A stretch of 64,000 nt of DNA from Mycobacterium xenopi (lineage in GTDB: Bacteria; Actinomycetota; Actinomycetes; Mycobacteriales; Mycobacteriaceae). This document shows, piece after piece, positions 18,027 through 26,547 of the stretch; within the stretch, counting starts at the first letter, position 1; the number at the start of each line of letters is the position of its first letter. The stretch spans positions 2,108,001 to 2,172,000 of the forward strand of contig NZ_AP022314.1 of the NCBI RefSeq assembly GCF_009936235.1. Reading direction: 5' to 3'. The translations under genes were made by a program, and so were the position numbers. The notes beneath the pieces were generated by a model. That model worked only from the letters and a program-made list of their open reading frames with translations, made no database searches and had not been told where the DNA came from.

Positions 18027-18968
18027 TTACGCAGTTGACCCGTCGCAGCAACGGACGTCGGACAACCGATCTAGTTGTTCCAGAGCCTGGTGCGCTTCGA
18101 TGTATGCGTCAGCCGTCGCCGAGTTTTGGCACGGCATCTTTCGAAGCTCAGCCGCTGCGATTCCCAGTCGCACAAGCACTTCGGCGACAGCGGTCCGCGG
18201 GATGTCAACCCTGGCACCGCGATAGTTGCTCAAGATGCATTGGATCGCCTTCGGCAGCCGCTTGGGGTCAGGAGCGCCGTCAGCTAGGCGGTACGGCAGC
18301 TTCCAGGTGCGCGTGTTGTCAGCGGCACCGACATAGGCGAAGCACTGCATACCGAGCGCATATTTCGGATGGCACAACCCGTCGCCAGCTGCAATGTTCA
18401 TACCGGCATTTGCGCTAAGCGATACCGCATCAAGATTTGCCGCCACGAACGAGCATGGGCGATAAATGCCGTGGACCGAGATCCACCAAAGCGCTTCGGG
18501 AGCGCGATCGGTGTCAAGCGCAACCAGAACACGGTCACGCAGTCCGCCTTCGCCGACATCGGCTGCATACAGCATTGTGGCGTCACTGACTGCGACTGCT
18601 CCGACCCGCTGGCTGGCTGCATAGCGGCGCGCCTGATCCAATGCGGCGTCCACCGCCGCTCGCCGCCAGGTCAACGAACCGGGCCGCTTTACCTCGAGGA
18701 CAAGCCGCTTAATCCCGAGCGCGGACAAAACCACATCTGCTCGCCCGACTTGAAGATTGACATCTGCCAACGACCAGTCCAGGACCGTAGTGAACAAATC
18801 CTCAAGAATGTTCTCCGCAATTTTCTCAGCAGGCGCACCGAACAAGCCCTGCTGGAGTCGCTCGCGCCGACGGGCGGCGAACCCCGGCCAGGTTGCCCTG
18901 ATCCGGTCGACACATTTGCGGTATGCCGCGAGCTGCCTGTAGGAAGCGGCACCGACGCACTCACTCAT
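18027..18968 (-). CDS. orphan protein with a restriction-nuclease-like motif
   Basis: 313-residue protein I do not recognise. Residues about 75-100 read ADVVLSALGIKRLVLEVKRP, matching the Asp-x(n)-Glu-x-Lys core of the PD-(D/E)xK nuclease fold as seen in the N-terminal domain of type I restriction subunits; a DQARRYA helix follows, again typical. There is no helicase, methyltransferase or partner gene beside it. The start ATG is at 18968. The gene lies between CYP124 and the MmpS-like gene, where M. tuberculosis has nothing similar that I recall, so recent gain is possible. Nuclease activity is an inference from the motif. Confidence 0.65.
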   Translation of the reverse strand: MSECVGAASYRQLAAYRKCVDRIRATWPGFAARRRERLQQGLFGAPAEKIAENILEDLFTTVLDWSLADVNLQVGRADVVLSALGIKRLVLEVKRPGSLTWRRAAVDAALDQARRYAASQRVGAVAVSDATMLYAADVGEGGLRDRVLVALDTDRAPEALWWISVHGIYRPCSFVAANLDAVSLSANAGMNIAAGDGLCHPKYALGMQCFAYVGAADNTRTWKLPYRLADGAPDPKRLPKAIQCILSNYRGARVDIPRTAVAEVLVRLGIAAAELRKMPCQNSATADAYIEAHQALEQLDRLSDVRCCDGSTA

Positions 18969-19081
18969 GCGCTGAGAGTATGCACAAAAAGCGGGCCGGG
19001 AAATTTTGTTTCGCCGGGAAACCGGGCACCCAGCCGATGCGATGCCGAGCGCCGCCTCGCCCGTCTGACGTCACAGCGCCG

Positions 19082-19501
19082 TCAGTGCGAGCAGGCAGCC
19101 CTTGCGGGTGTTCCGGTCGACGTCATGTTGCTCACCACTTTGCCGTCGATCGAAATTGTGCAGGTGATCGAACCTGTCCCACTGCTTTGTGCGCTGAGAA
19201 CATAGACCTGGCCGGGCGGTACGGTGAACTCCTTGGTCCAGGGCAAGGGCACATTCGTTTGATACTGCTGGGTGTAGTCGATCGCGTAGTTGAGGTAGGC
19301 GGCCACGCCCGGACTGCCATTGACTTGGTAGCGGATTGTCTCGCTGCTCGGCGGCAGAAGCGGACGATCGGCCACTGCAGCGCCGACTGGTGCACCACCG
19401 ACCGCGGCGGCGGCCGCGAACGCGATGGTGATCCCGAACAGGAGCGGCGCCCCCGACCGGCGTGTGCTTCGGAGCTGCTGTGATGACGGTTGACTGGTCA
19501 T
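19082..19501 (-). CDS. MmpS-like small membrane/exported protein
   Basis: 139 residues with one N-terminal membrane segment (GAPLLFGITIAFAAAAAVGG) and an outer beta domain that follows the MmpS family pattern: YQVNG, VPLPWTKEF, VYVLSAQSSGTGSITCTI and a final Cys (ARAACSH), with the two cysteines likely disulfide-bonded. MmpS proteins assist MmpL lipid transporters, but no mmpL gene is nearby, so this is an orphan. The ATG at 19501 is chosen over upstream starts because the preceding frame is not coding-like. Confidence 0.75.
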   Translation of the reverse strand: MTSQPSSQQLRSTRRSGAPLLFGITIAFAAAAAVGGAPVGAAVADRPLLPPSSETIRYQVNGSPGVAAYLNYAIDYTQQYQTNVPLPWTKEFTVPPGQVYVLSAQSSGTGSITCTISIDGKVVSNMTSTGTPARAACSH

Positions 19502-19718
19502 AGTGGTGTTCCATGGTGGCACGTCGCGGCCCGGTGTCTGCGTGTTTTCGCAAACGAAACCAGCTGGCTTTCCTGCAGCAATCCGAATGTTGGCCGAACT
19601 CAACATGATCAAGCGATGAAAGGCACCACCGCCACTGGTTTGACGGTGAACCGCTGCGGCCCAGCCCCCGTTCATCGGTAGGGATGTCGCCGCCGTCGAC
19701 CGTCGAGGGAGCCACCAG

Positions 19719-20907
19719 ATGACACCACCACCTAACCGGCCGCTCGGTTGGAGGTCGGTACTTCTGCACCGCCGAAATCTGCTGCGCGGCGGTGCCGTGG
19801 TCGGCGCCTTCCTGTTGGCCGACCTCGGCGCGCTGCTGTACGCGAACAACCGGGTTGGCCCCGGTGTTTATCGACGGCTTCGCCACGGTGTTTGGCCGAC
19901 ATCCCGGGATCCGCCCCAACCACGCCAAGGGTGTCGCCGTAACCGGCCACTTCGACGGCAACGGCAACGGCAGCGAATTGTCCAAGGCGGCGGTGTTTAG
20001 GCCCGGGCGAACCCCGGTGATCGGTCGATTCTCGCTGAGCGGAGGGGACCCTCAGACCGCGGATGCGCCGACGGCCGCGCGCGGGCTCGGACTGGCCTTC
20101 GGTTTTCCCGGCGCGCAGCAATGGCGCACAGCCATGCTGAACCTGCCTGTGTTCCTCGACAATTCGCCACAGGGCTGCTACGACCGGTTGATGGCCTCCG
20201 CCGTCAAAACCGGCACCGGCAAACCCGATCCGGCGGCAATGTCACGGTTTTTGGCGGCCCATCCGGAAACCAGGCGTGCCATGAAGATCGTCAAGCAGCA
20301 TCCGCCAACCCGGGGTTTTGCCGACAGCACCTATCACGGCCTGCATGCGTTCTACTTCGTCAACGAGTCGAACCTGCGCACACCAGTACGGTGGGCGCTG
20401 CTTCCCATGCAACCGGCGCTGCCGCCGGCGCCGGGACACAATGCCCTGTTCGACGCGTTGGTCCGCCAGCTGCGGTCGGCGCCGCTGCGCTGGCGATTGA
20501 TGCTCACGGTCGGCGCCGTTTCTGATCCGGTCCGCGACCCGACGCTGCCGTGGCCGGCCGATCGCCGTGCTGTGGACGCCGGGGTGCTGACGCTGACTTC
20601 GGCGCAGACCGAACACCGCGGCAATGCACGCGATATCAACTTCGACCCGCTGATCCTGCCGGACGGCATCGAACCGTCCGATGACCCGCTGTTAAGTGCG
20701 CGGTCGGCGGTCTACGCCGCGTCCTACCGGCGCCGAGCCGGGGAAACCGCCGCGAACCCACCGGCGGTTGAGGTGGACCGGTGCCGCCATGACCGCACCC
20801 GAACCGCGTCGATACAGCCCGCTAACCAGAACCCTGCATTGGCTGACGGCCGCATTGGTATTCAGCGCGTTGTTCGTCGGGTTCGTCATGGTCAATTCGG
20901 TCACTGA
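19719..20907 (+). pseudogene. catalase-related peroxidase (SrpA-like), frameshifted
   Basis: Translation from 19719 gives an export-type N-terminus (LLHRRNLLRGGAVVGAFLLA). At about 19845-19862 the coding signal moves by one base into the frame reading APVFIDGFATVFGRHPG, and this frame carries the rest of a small catalase-fold protein with TYHGLHAFYFVN, ARDINFDPLILP and the proximal-tyrosine-like AVYAASYRRR. The shift point lies in a GGG/CCCC-rich stretch. The second frame runs on past the start of cytochrome b561, so the true end is uncertain and may be near 20790. An intact protein would be a membrane-anchored heme peroxidase of about 355 residues. Sequencing error and true decay are both possible. 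Confidence 0.7.
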
Positions 20908-21391
20908 CTACGCCCGGCTGGTCGTCATCCACAAGACGCTCGGCGTAACCATATTCGCGGTCATGTTGGTGCGTATCGTCAATCGACTGACGCATCGACC
21001 CCCGCCGGCGCTGCCGAGCACGGTCGGCACGCTGGAACGCAAGCTTGCCATGGCTTCCGAACTAATGCTGTATGCGCTGCTGGTGACCCAGCCGCTACTT
21101 GGCTGGGCGATGCTGTCCGCCGGCGGCGCACCGGTCGTCGTGCTGGGATCCGTGCGCCTTCCCCGCATCGCACCGTGTGACGCTCGGCTGTTTTGGCTAC
21201 TGCGGCAGTGCCATTCGATCCTCGCCTACGCCCTGATGACTGTGATCGCCGCACACGTTTCGGCCATCGTCGCGCACACCGTGACGTTGCGCGACAGGAT
21301 GCTGTCGCGGATGACGTTCGCGTTGCCTTCGGCCCGTCGCCTGGGCCGCCCGCTTAGGGTGATCGCAGGTGGCGACACGAAAGGCGGCTGA
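20789..21391 (+). CDS. cytochrome b561-type membrane protein
   Basis: 200-residue membrane protein with four hydrophobic helices. The conserved opening RYSPLTRTLHWLTAALVFSA and a VVIHKTLGVTIFAVMLVR helix supply histidines suited to heme b ligation; later histidines are in QCHSILAY and AAHVSAIVAH. The family passes electrons across or within the membrane. It starts inside the tail of the peroxidase-like gene, suggesting the pair forms a peroxidase with its electron donor. Its stop codon overlaps the start of the next gene (TGATG). Confidence 0.8.
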   Translation: MTAPEPRRYSPLTRTLHWLTAALVFSALFVGFVMVNSVTDYARLVVIHKTLGVTIFAVMLVRIVNRLTHRPPPALPSTVGTLERKLAMASELMLYALLVTQPLLGWAMLSAGGAPVVVLGSVRLPRIAPCDARLFWLLRQCHSILAYALMTVIAAHVSAIVAHTVTLRDRMLSRMTFALPSARRLGRPLRVIAGGDTKGG

Positions 21392-22464
21392 TGTCCAAAC
21401 GCGTCGTGGTGTGGGGTACCGGCTTCGTCGGCAAGCTGGTGATCGCCGAAATCGTCAAGCACCCGCTGTTCGAACTCGTCGGCGTCGGCGTCAGCAACCC
21501 CGCCAAGGTGGGTCGCGACGTCGGCGACATCTGCGGGCTAGCCCAACCGATCGGCATCACCGCCACCGACGACGTCGACGCGCTGATCGCACTCAAGCCC
21601 GACGCGTTGGTGCACTACGGCCCGACCGCGGCGCATGCCGAAGACAACATCGCGCTGATGACCCGGTTCCTGCGGGCGGGCATCGACGTATGCTCGACCG
21701 CGATGACGCCCTGGGTGTGGCCGACCATGCACTTGAACCCGCCCAGCTGGATCCAGCCGATCACCGAGGCGTGCGAGCTGGGCGAGTCGTCGTGTTTCAC
21801 CACCGGCATCGACCCTGGTTTCGCCAACGACCTGTTGCCGATGACGCTGATGGGCGTGTGCTCGGAAGTACGCAAAGTCAAAGCTTCCGAGCTGCTCGAT
21901 TACACCAACTACACCGGCGACTACGAAAACGAGATGGGCATCGGCCGCGAACCCGAATTCCAGCCGGTGCTGCAAAACCCCGACGTGCTGATCTTCGCCT
22001 GGGGCGCCACGGTCCCGATGATCGCTCACGCCGCCGGCATCATGCTCGATGAGATCACCACCACCTGGGACACGTGGGTGACTCCCACCGAGCGCAAGAC
22101 GGCGAAGGGTGTCATCAAACCGGGACAGGTAGCGGCGGTCCGGTTCACCATCAACGGCATCTACCAGGGCAAGACACGCATCCAACTTGAGCACGTCAAC
22201 CGTATCGGTCACGATGCCGCACCCGACTGGCCGAGGGGCAACCAGGACGACGTCTACCAAGTCGAAATCGACGGAACGCCAAGTATCTTCAGCGAAACCG
22301 CGTTCCGGTTCACCGACGGCTCAGGACGTGACGCTGCCACCGCTGGCTGCCTGGCCACCGGGATGCGGGCGCTCAACGCGGTCCCCGCGGTCAACGACTT
22401 GCCGCCGGGTTGGGTCACCGCGCTGGATCTTCCGCTGATCGCCGGCGCCGGCACCATCCGCTGA
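21391..22464 (+). CDS. dihydrodipicolinate reductase-like NAD(P) dehydrogenase
   Basis: 357-residue oxidoreductase with N-terminal Rossmann motif VVVWGTGFVGKLV and the ELVGVGVSNPAKVGRDVGD continuation typical of the DapB/2,4-diaminopentanoate dehydrogenase-like group, which is widespread in mycobacteria with several paralogues. True DapB substrate motifs are not evident, so a lysine-pathway role is unlikely. It begins at the last base of the cytochrome b561 stop (TGATG), so the two are translationally coupled. The substrate is unknown. Confidence 0.8.
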   Translation: MSKRVVVWGTGFVGKLVIAEIVKHPLFELVGVGVSNPAKVGRDVGDICGLAQPIGITATDDVDALIALKPDALVHYGPTAAHAEDNIALMTRFLRAGIDVCSTAMTPWVWPTMHLNPPSWIQPITEACELGESSCFTTGIDPGFANDLLPMTLMGVCSEVRKVKASELLDYTNYTGDYENEMGIGREPEFQPVLQNPDVLIFAWGATVPMIAHAAGIMLDEITTTWDTWVTPTERKTAKGVIKPGQVAAVRFTINGIYQGKTRIQLEHVNRIGHDAAPDWPRGNQDDVYQVEIDGTPSIFSETAFRFTDGSGRDAATAGCLATGMRALNAVPAVNDLPPGWVTALDLPLIAGAGTIR

Positions 22465-22558
22465 GCCGCGCCTGCGCGCCGGCGAGGAGGCCTGCCGATA
22501 CATTGGTGGCCGGTGTGCGCCCGCACGCCCGCGACCGGCCACGACTGGATAGGACGAC

Positions 22559-24298
22559 ATGGCAAACGGAGAACGCCCGGCGGTGGGCCTGTCGATCGGC
22601 GCCACCAATCTGGCGGCGGTGACCGCCGAGCGTGCCGTGACCCGCAAGCCGGTGCTGACCCTGTATCAGGGACGTTCGCCCGAAGTGGGTGTGCCCGCGG
22701 AGAACCCGAACCTCACCGAGCCCGGCCTGGTGATCACCGACTTCGTCGACCGGGTCGGCGACCCGGCCGGGATCGTGGCAGCCGACGGCACGACGCATCG
22801 CGGTGAGACGCTGGTCGCCGAGGCGCTGCGGGCACTTGCCTACGCCGCGACCGGTGGGCGCGCGCTGCCGGAGGCGGTGGCCGTCAGCTATCCGGCGCAC
22901 TGGGCGGCGTCCGCGGTGGAGGCACTGCGCGGCGCGCTGAGCCGGGTCGCCGAGTGGTCGCGCGGCCCCCAGCCGGTGGCGCTGGCCCCCGACGCGCTGG
23001 CTGCGCTGGTCGCGCTGCAGGCCAACCCTGGTCTGCCGGCCCGCGGGATCATCGCGGTGTGCGACTTCGGGGGCAGCGGCACCAGCCTGACCCTGGCCGA
23101 CGCCGCCGCCGGCTACCAGCCCGTCGCCGCCACGATCCGCTACACCGACTTCTCCGGCGACCGGACCGACCAGGCCCTGCTCAATCACGTCGTCGCCGAC
23201 CTGTCGGCGGCCGGTTCGTTCGACACCGGTGGCACCGCGGCGATCGGCTCGCTGGCCCGGCTGCGGGCCCAATGCCGAAACGCCAAGGAACAGCTGTCGT
23301 CGAGCACGCTGACCACGCTGTCGGCGGAACTGCCGGGATTTAGCGGTGACATCGGGCTCACCCGGACCGAACTCGAGGAGCTGATCCGCCAGCCACTGGA
23401 CGGATTTGTGGCTGTAGTCCAGGAAACCTTGCAGCGCAATCAAATTCGCTTAGCTGATGTGACGGCGGTTGCGTTGGTGGGCGGCGGGGCTAATATCCCG
23501 GCGGTCACCACGACGCTGCCCGAACAGCTGCGGGTCCCGGTGGTCACCGCACCGCGGCCGCATCTAGCGGCGGCGATCGGGGCGGCACTGCGGGCAGCGC
23601 GTGGCCCGGCCGGCGACAGCCGAACCGCGCTGGCCCCGACCGCCGCCGCGGCGGTGGACCCCTTCGCCGAGGCGACGGTGCTCTCCGACGCCGTCCCGGA
23701 GTCGAGCGGCGCCCCGGCACTGGCCTGGTCGGAGGCCGACGACGATTCGGGCATCATGCCGATCCGCACCGGCGAGTACCCGGCGCCGCAAGACAGTGCG
23801 GCGTTTGACCACGCTCAGGCGGGGGTCGAGCACGAGGAACGCCCGCGTGAGGCCACCCGGCCCGCGATCCCGTGGTATCGCCGGGAGGCCGTGCTGATCA
23901 CCGGCGCGATCCTGGTGGTGCTGGCAGTGGGGGCGGTGATAGTCCTCGCGTTGCGACACGCTGCCGGTGGCGGCACGCCCGCCCCGCCGCTGCCCAGCGT
24001 GAGCACGACGCCGGCGCCAAGCGAAACCTCCGCTCCCGCGACCGAAAGCCCGAGTGTTCAGACCACGACGGTGACCGAGACACCGTCGACGAGCCAGCCT
24101 TCGCCGTCAACGGAATCGACGACCACGCCGCCGTCCACGCAGTCGACGACCACCGAGCCCACCACGACGACTCAGAGCTCCACGGCCACAACCACGACCA
24201 CGACGACGTCGGCTCCAGCGCCGGTCGGTCCGCCGTTCCCGAGAATCCCGGGCATTCCGCGGTTGCCGCAGCCCGGCCCCGGTGGGCCGCCCGGCTAG
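22559..24298 (+). CDS. Hsp70-like ATPase domain with membrane helix and Pro/Thr-rich tail, Rv2264c-like
   Basis: 579 residues. The first 355 or so follow the actin/Hsp70 ATPase fold: phosphate 1 loop GLSIGATN, phosphate 2 VCDFGGSGTSL and adenosine motif ALVGGGANIP. The normal substrate-binding domain is absent. Instead an acidic linker leads to one membrane helix (about 442-465, AVLITGAILVVLAVGAVIV), then about 110 Thr/Ser/Pro-rich residues ending in a proline-glycine tail, probably in the periplasm. This agrees with the recalled proline-rich M. tuberculosis Rv2264c. An ATP-dependent scaffold or signalling role at the envelope is inference. Its stop overlaps the convergent gene at CTAG. Confidence 0.85.
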   Translation: MANGERPAVGLSIGATNLAAVTAERAVTRKPVLTLYQGRSPEVGVPAENPNLTEPGLVITDFVDRVGDPAGIVAADGTTHRGETLVAEALRALAYAATGGRALPEAVAVSYPAHWAASAVEALRGALSRVAEWSRGPQPVALAPDALAALVALQANPGLPARGIIAVCDFGGSGTSLTLADAAAGYQPVAATIRYTDFSGDRTDQALLNHVVADLSAAGSFDTGGTAAIGSLARLRAQCRNAKEQLSSSTLTTLSAELPGFSGDIGLTRTELEELIRQPLDGFVAVVQETLQRNQIRLADVTAVALVGGGANIPAVTTTLPEQLRVPVVTAPRPHLAAAIGAALRAARGPAGDSRTALAPTAAAAVDPFAEATVLSDAVPESSGAPALAWSEADDDSGIMPIRTGEYPAPQDSAAFDHAQAGVEHEERPREATRPAIPWYRREAVLITGAILVVLAVGAVIVLALRHAAGGGTPAPPLPSVSTTPAPSETSAPATESPSVQTTTVTETPSTSQPSPSTESTTTPPSTQSTTTEPTTTTQSSTATTTTTTTSAPAPVGPPFPRIPGIPRLPQPGPGGPPG

Positions 24299-24600
24299 TC
24301 CGGCGGCTCGCGCTGCTCGGCGGGCAAGTCTTCGGGGCTATCGGCCGCTTGCCTAGCGTCGTCGCGGTTGTCTTCGCCAGCGGGGTCTTCTGCGAACGGG
24401 TGCTCCTGAGGATCACCGAATTTCGGGTTGCCGTCGTCGTCAAGCCACTCGTTGATCGCTGTGCCCGTGATGGTTCGGTCCGTGCCGGGCATCACCGTCG
24501 TCGGTTTGTCTCGGTAGGCTGACGCCATCCGGTGGACTTCCTCCTTGCCTTCCTCGGACAGCTCGACGGGCTTGCCCTGTTCGCTTTCCTGCTCGACCAT
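24295..24600 (-). CDS. small acidic protein of unknown function
   Basis: 101 residues, strongly acidic, probably soluble and partly disordered, with no cysteine, signal peptide or membrane segment. It has a basic-acidic helical start (LSEEGKEEVHRMASAYRDK), a central GTAINEWLDDDGNPKF and a disordered Glu/Asp/Pro-rich end. A strong GGAGGGAGG precedes the ATG, supporting a real gene. Its stop overlaps the stop of the Hsp70-like gene in the shared CTAG. I do not recognise the family. Confidence 0.7.
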   Translation of the reverse strand: MVEQESEQGKPVELSEEGKEEVHRMASAYRDKPTTVMPGTDRTITGTAINEWLDDDGNPKFGDPQEHPFAEDPAGEDNRDDARQAADSPEDLPAEQREPPD

Positions 24601-24708
24601 GACGGTCCTCCCTCCTGAGTTCGGGCTGGTTGACGACTACCCGCTGGCGGGAGGCAGCAAAACGGATCGAAAGGCGGTGGCGGCTCGGCGATACCGCTGT
24701 CGCGGAGC

Positions 24709-25662
24709 TTAGTTCGGCTTCGAATAGCTGACGCCGGTGAGCTGCTCGGAGATCTCCCACAGCCGCCGGCAGTCCGCGTCGCTGCGGGCCTGCGCGGGCA
24801 CTTTGGCCGCCGTCACGCCGCCGCCGAACGCTTCATAGCAGCCGCGCGGTCCATAGAAGGCGCCGCCCTCGGCCTGCGGAGCGACTGCCGCGTAGAGCAC
24901 GGGCAGGATCCCCTCGTCGACTTCTTGCCAGATAAACGGGGTCAGCCGCCACGACAGCTTGTACAGCCGTTCCATCACCGACGGCGTCGACCGGCCATGC
25001 GACGGCCCGCTGATCTGCAGGTTGGTTTTGGTCAAGCCCGGGTGCGCGGCATTGGACACGATGCCCCAGCCGGCCTCGCGGCTGCGGCGATCCAGTTCGC
25101 GGGCGAACATCAACACCGCCAGCTTCGACTGCCCGTAGGCCTGCATCGGGGCGTAGGACTTCTCGAACTGCAAGTCGTCGAAGTGGATGCGGCCGCGGCG
25201 GGCAGCGATGCTGCTCAACGAGACGACCCGAGCGGTGCCCGTGGCACGCAGCACCGGCAGGAGATGCCCGGTGAGCGCGAAATGCCCGAGATGGTTGCTG
25301 CCGAACTGCAATTCGAACCCGTCGGCGGTGGTGTCGCGTTCCGGCGGTGTCATCACACCGGCGTTGTTGATCAAGATGTCGATCGGGCGACCCTCGGCGT
25401 TGAGCTGCTCGGCCAGCGCCGCGACGCTAGTCAGCGACGACAGGTCGAGGTTTCTGATCGTTAGCTTGGCGTCGGGGACCGTCGCGCGGATCTCGGCGAC
25501 CGCCGCCTCGCCCTTGGCGCGGTTGCGGACCGCCATGACGACCTCGGCGCCCGCCGCTGCCAGCCGGCGAGCCAGGCCGAAGCCGAGGCCGCTGTTGGAG
25601 CCGGTGACGACTGCGCGCTTTCCGGACAGATCCGGCACGGTGACTTCGAGGTTGGCTGCCAT
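24709..25662 (-). CDS. short-chain dehydrogenase, Rv2263-like
   Basis: 317-residue classical SDR of the retinol-dehydrogenase/WW-oxidoreductase type: cofactor loop TGSNSGLG, NNAG in ILINNAGVM, GSNHLGHF, catalytic serine in VVSLSSIA and YGQSK near residue 176. AGGAG precedes the ATG. Length and order beside the Rv2264c-like gene match M. tuberculosis Rv2263. NADP use is suggested by the VRNRAKGE segment after the second strand. The substrate is unknown. Confidence 0.88.
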   Translation of the reverse strand: MAANLEVTVPDLSGKRAVVTGSNSGLGFGLARRLAAAGAEVVMAVRNRAKGEAAVAEIRATVPDAKLTIRNLDLSSLTSVAALAEQLNAEGRPIDILINNAGVMTPPERDTTADGFELQFGSNHLGHFALTGHLLPVLRATGTARVVSLSSIAARRGRIHFDDLQFEKSYAPMQAYGQSKLAVLMFARELDRRSREAGWGIVSNAAHPGLTKTNLQISGPSHGRSTPSVMERLYKLSWRLTPFIWQEVDEGILPVLYAAVAPQAEGGAFYGPRGCYEAFGGGVTAAKVPAQARSDADCRRLWEISEQLTGVSYSKPN

Positions 25663-25755
25663 GGCGCGCTCCTGTATCCGGTGTTCCCTGCACCGTAACG
25701 TTCTGGCGTGCCCGTCGGCCAGCGCAGCGGCGGCCCGGTGTGACAGACTGCGGCG

Positions 25756-26466
25756 GTGACCGGCGCCAAAGCCGCGACGAGGCTCGCGGTGGTTATGTCC
25801 GTTGTGGCGATGGTGGTGGGAGGCGTCGCGTTCATCGCCACGCTGCTAGTCAACGTGTTCGTGCTGGACAGGTACAACGCGTACGGCGAGGTGCCCGTCC
25901 CGGGAACGGGCAACCTGCAGCTGCCGGCCGGTGAGGTCACCGTCAGCTTCCACACCCAGATCCTCGGCAGTGCCAGCGGCGGTCTGCCGGTACCGCGGCT
26001 GGGAATGACCATCATCCCGCCGGCCGGCGCCGCCGACCCGGTGGTGACCGAAAGCTACGGCAGCACAACGACAATCAACAACGACGCCCACCGCCGGGTC
26101 TGGTTGGCGCGCGTTCCCGCAGAGGGCACCTACACCATCAAAACCAGTGGGCAGGTCGGCGGGTTCATCAGCCCGCGACTAGCATTCGGGCACCGTAGCT
26201 CTTATGGCTCATTGGTGTGGGTCTTCGCCGTGTTGTTCGGGCTGGGTCTGCTGAACCTGATTTGCGCGCTGTGGTGGTCGGCACGGATTCGGCGCCGGCC
26301 ACAGCCGGTGCCGACCCAGCAATCGGGGCCGGACGCCGCATATACCCCCGGCGAAAAGGGCGTGCGCGTCGAACAGCTGAAAACGTTGGCGGCGCTGCGG
26401 GATTCAGGCGCGTTGACTGAAGCAGAGTTCGAGGCCGAGAAACGCCGGATCCTCGACGGCCGCTGA
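25756..26466 (+). CDS. membrane protein with C-terminal SHOCT domain
   Basis: 236 residues, GTG start at 25756. One N-terminal helix (AVVMSVVAMVVGGVAFIATLL), an outer beta-rich domain of about 100 residues, a second helix (LVWVFAVLFGLGLLNLICAL), then a basic loop and a cytoplasmic SHOCT helix pair at the C-terminus (VEQLKTLAALRDSGALTEAE followed by FEAEKRRIL). SHOCT segments act in oligomerisation or protein contacts. No enzymatic motif is seen. It is divergent from the SDR gene across 93 bases. Confidence 0.75.
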   Translation: MTGAKAATRLAVVMSVVAMVVGGVAFIATLLVNVFVLDRYNAYGEVPVPGTGNLQLPAGEVTVSFHTQILGSASGGLPVPRLGMTIIPPAGAADPVVTESYGSTTTINNDAHRRVWLARVPAEGTYTIKTSGQVGGFISPRLAFGHRSSYGSLVWVFAVLFGLGLLNLICALWWSARIRRRPQPVPTQQSGPDAAYTPGEKGVRVEQLKTLAALRDSGALTEAEFEAEKRRILDGR

Positions 26467-26547
26467 CCCTCCAACTTGCCACGAGTGGGCGCGTGTGTGC
26501 ACCAGCACCCTGGCCTAGCCAGTGTGCGCGCGCTTGCGGCGAAGGAC

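Noticed and set aside
23980..24220. ACC/ACG-rich low-complexity tract as a DNA repeat element
   Set aside because: It encodes the Thr/Ser/Pro tail of the Hsp70-like protein and is explained by amino-acid composition.
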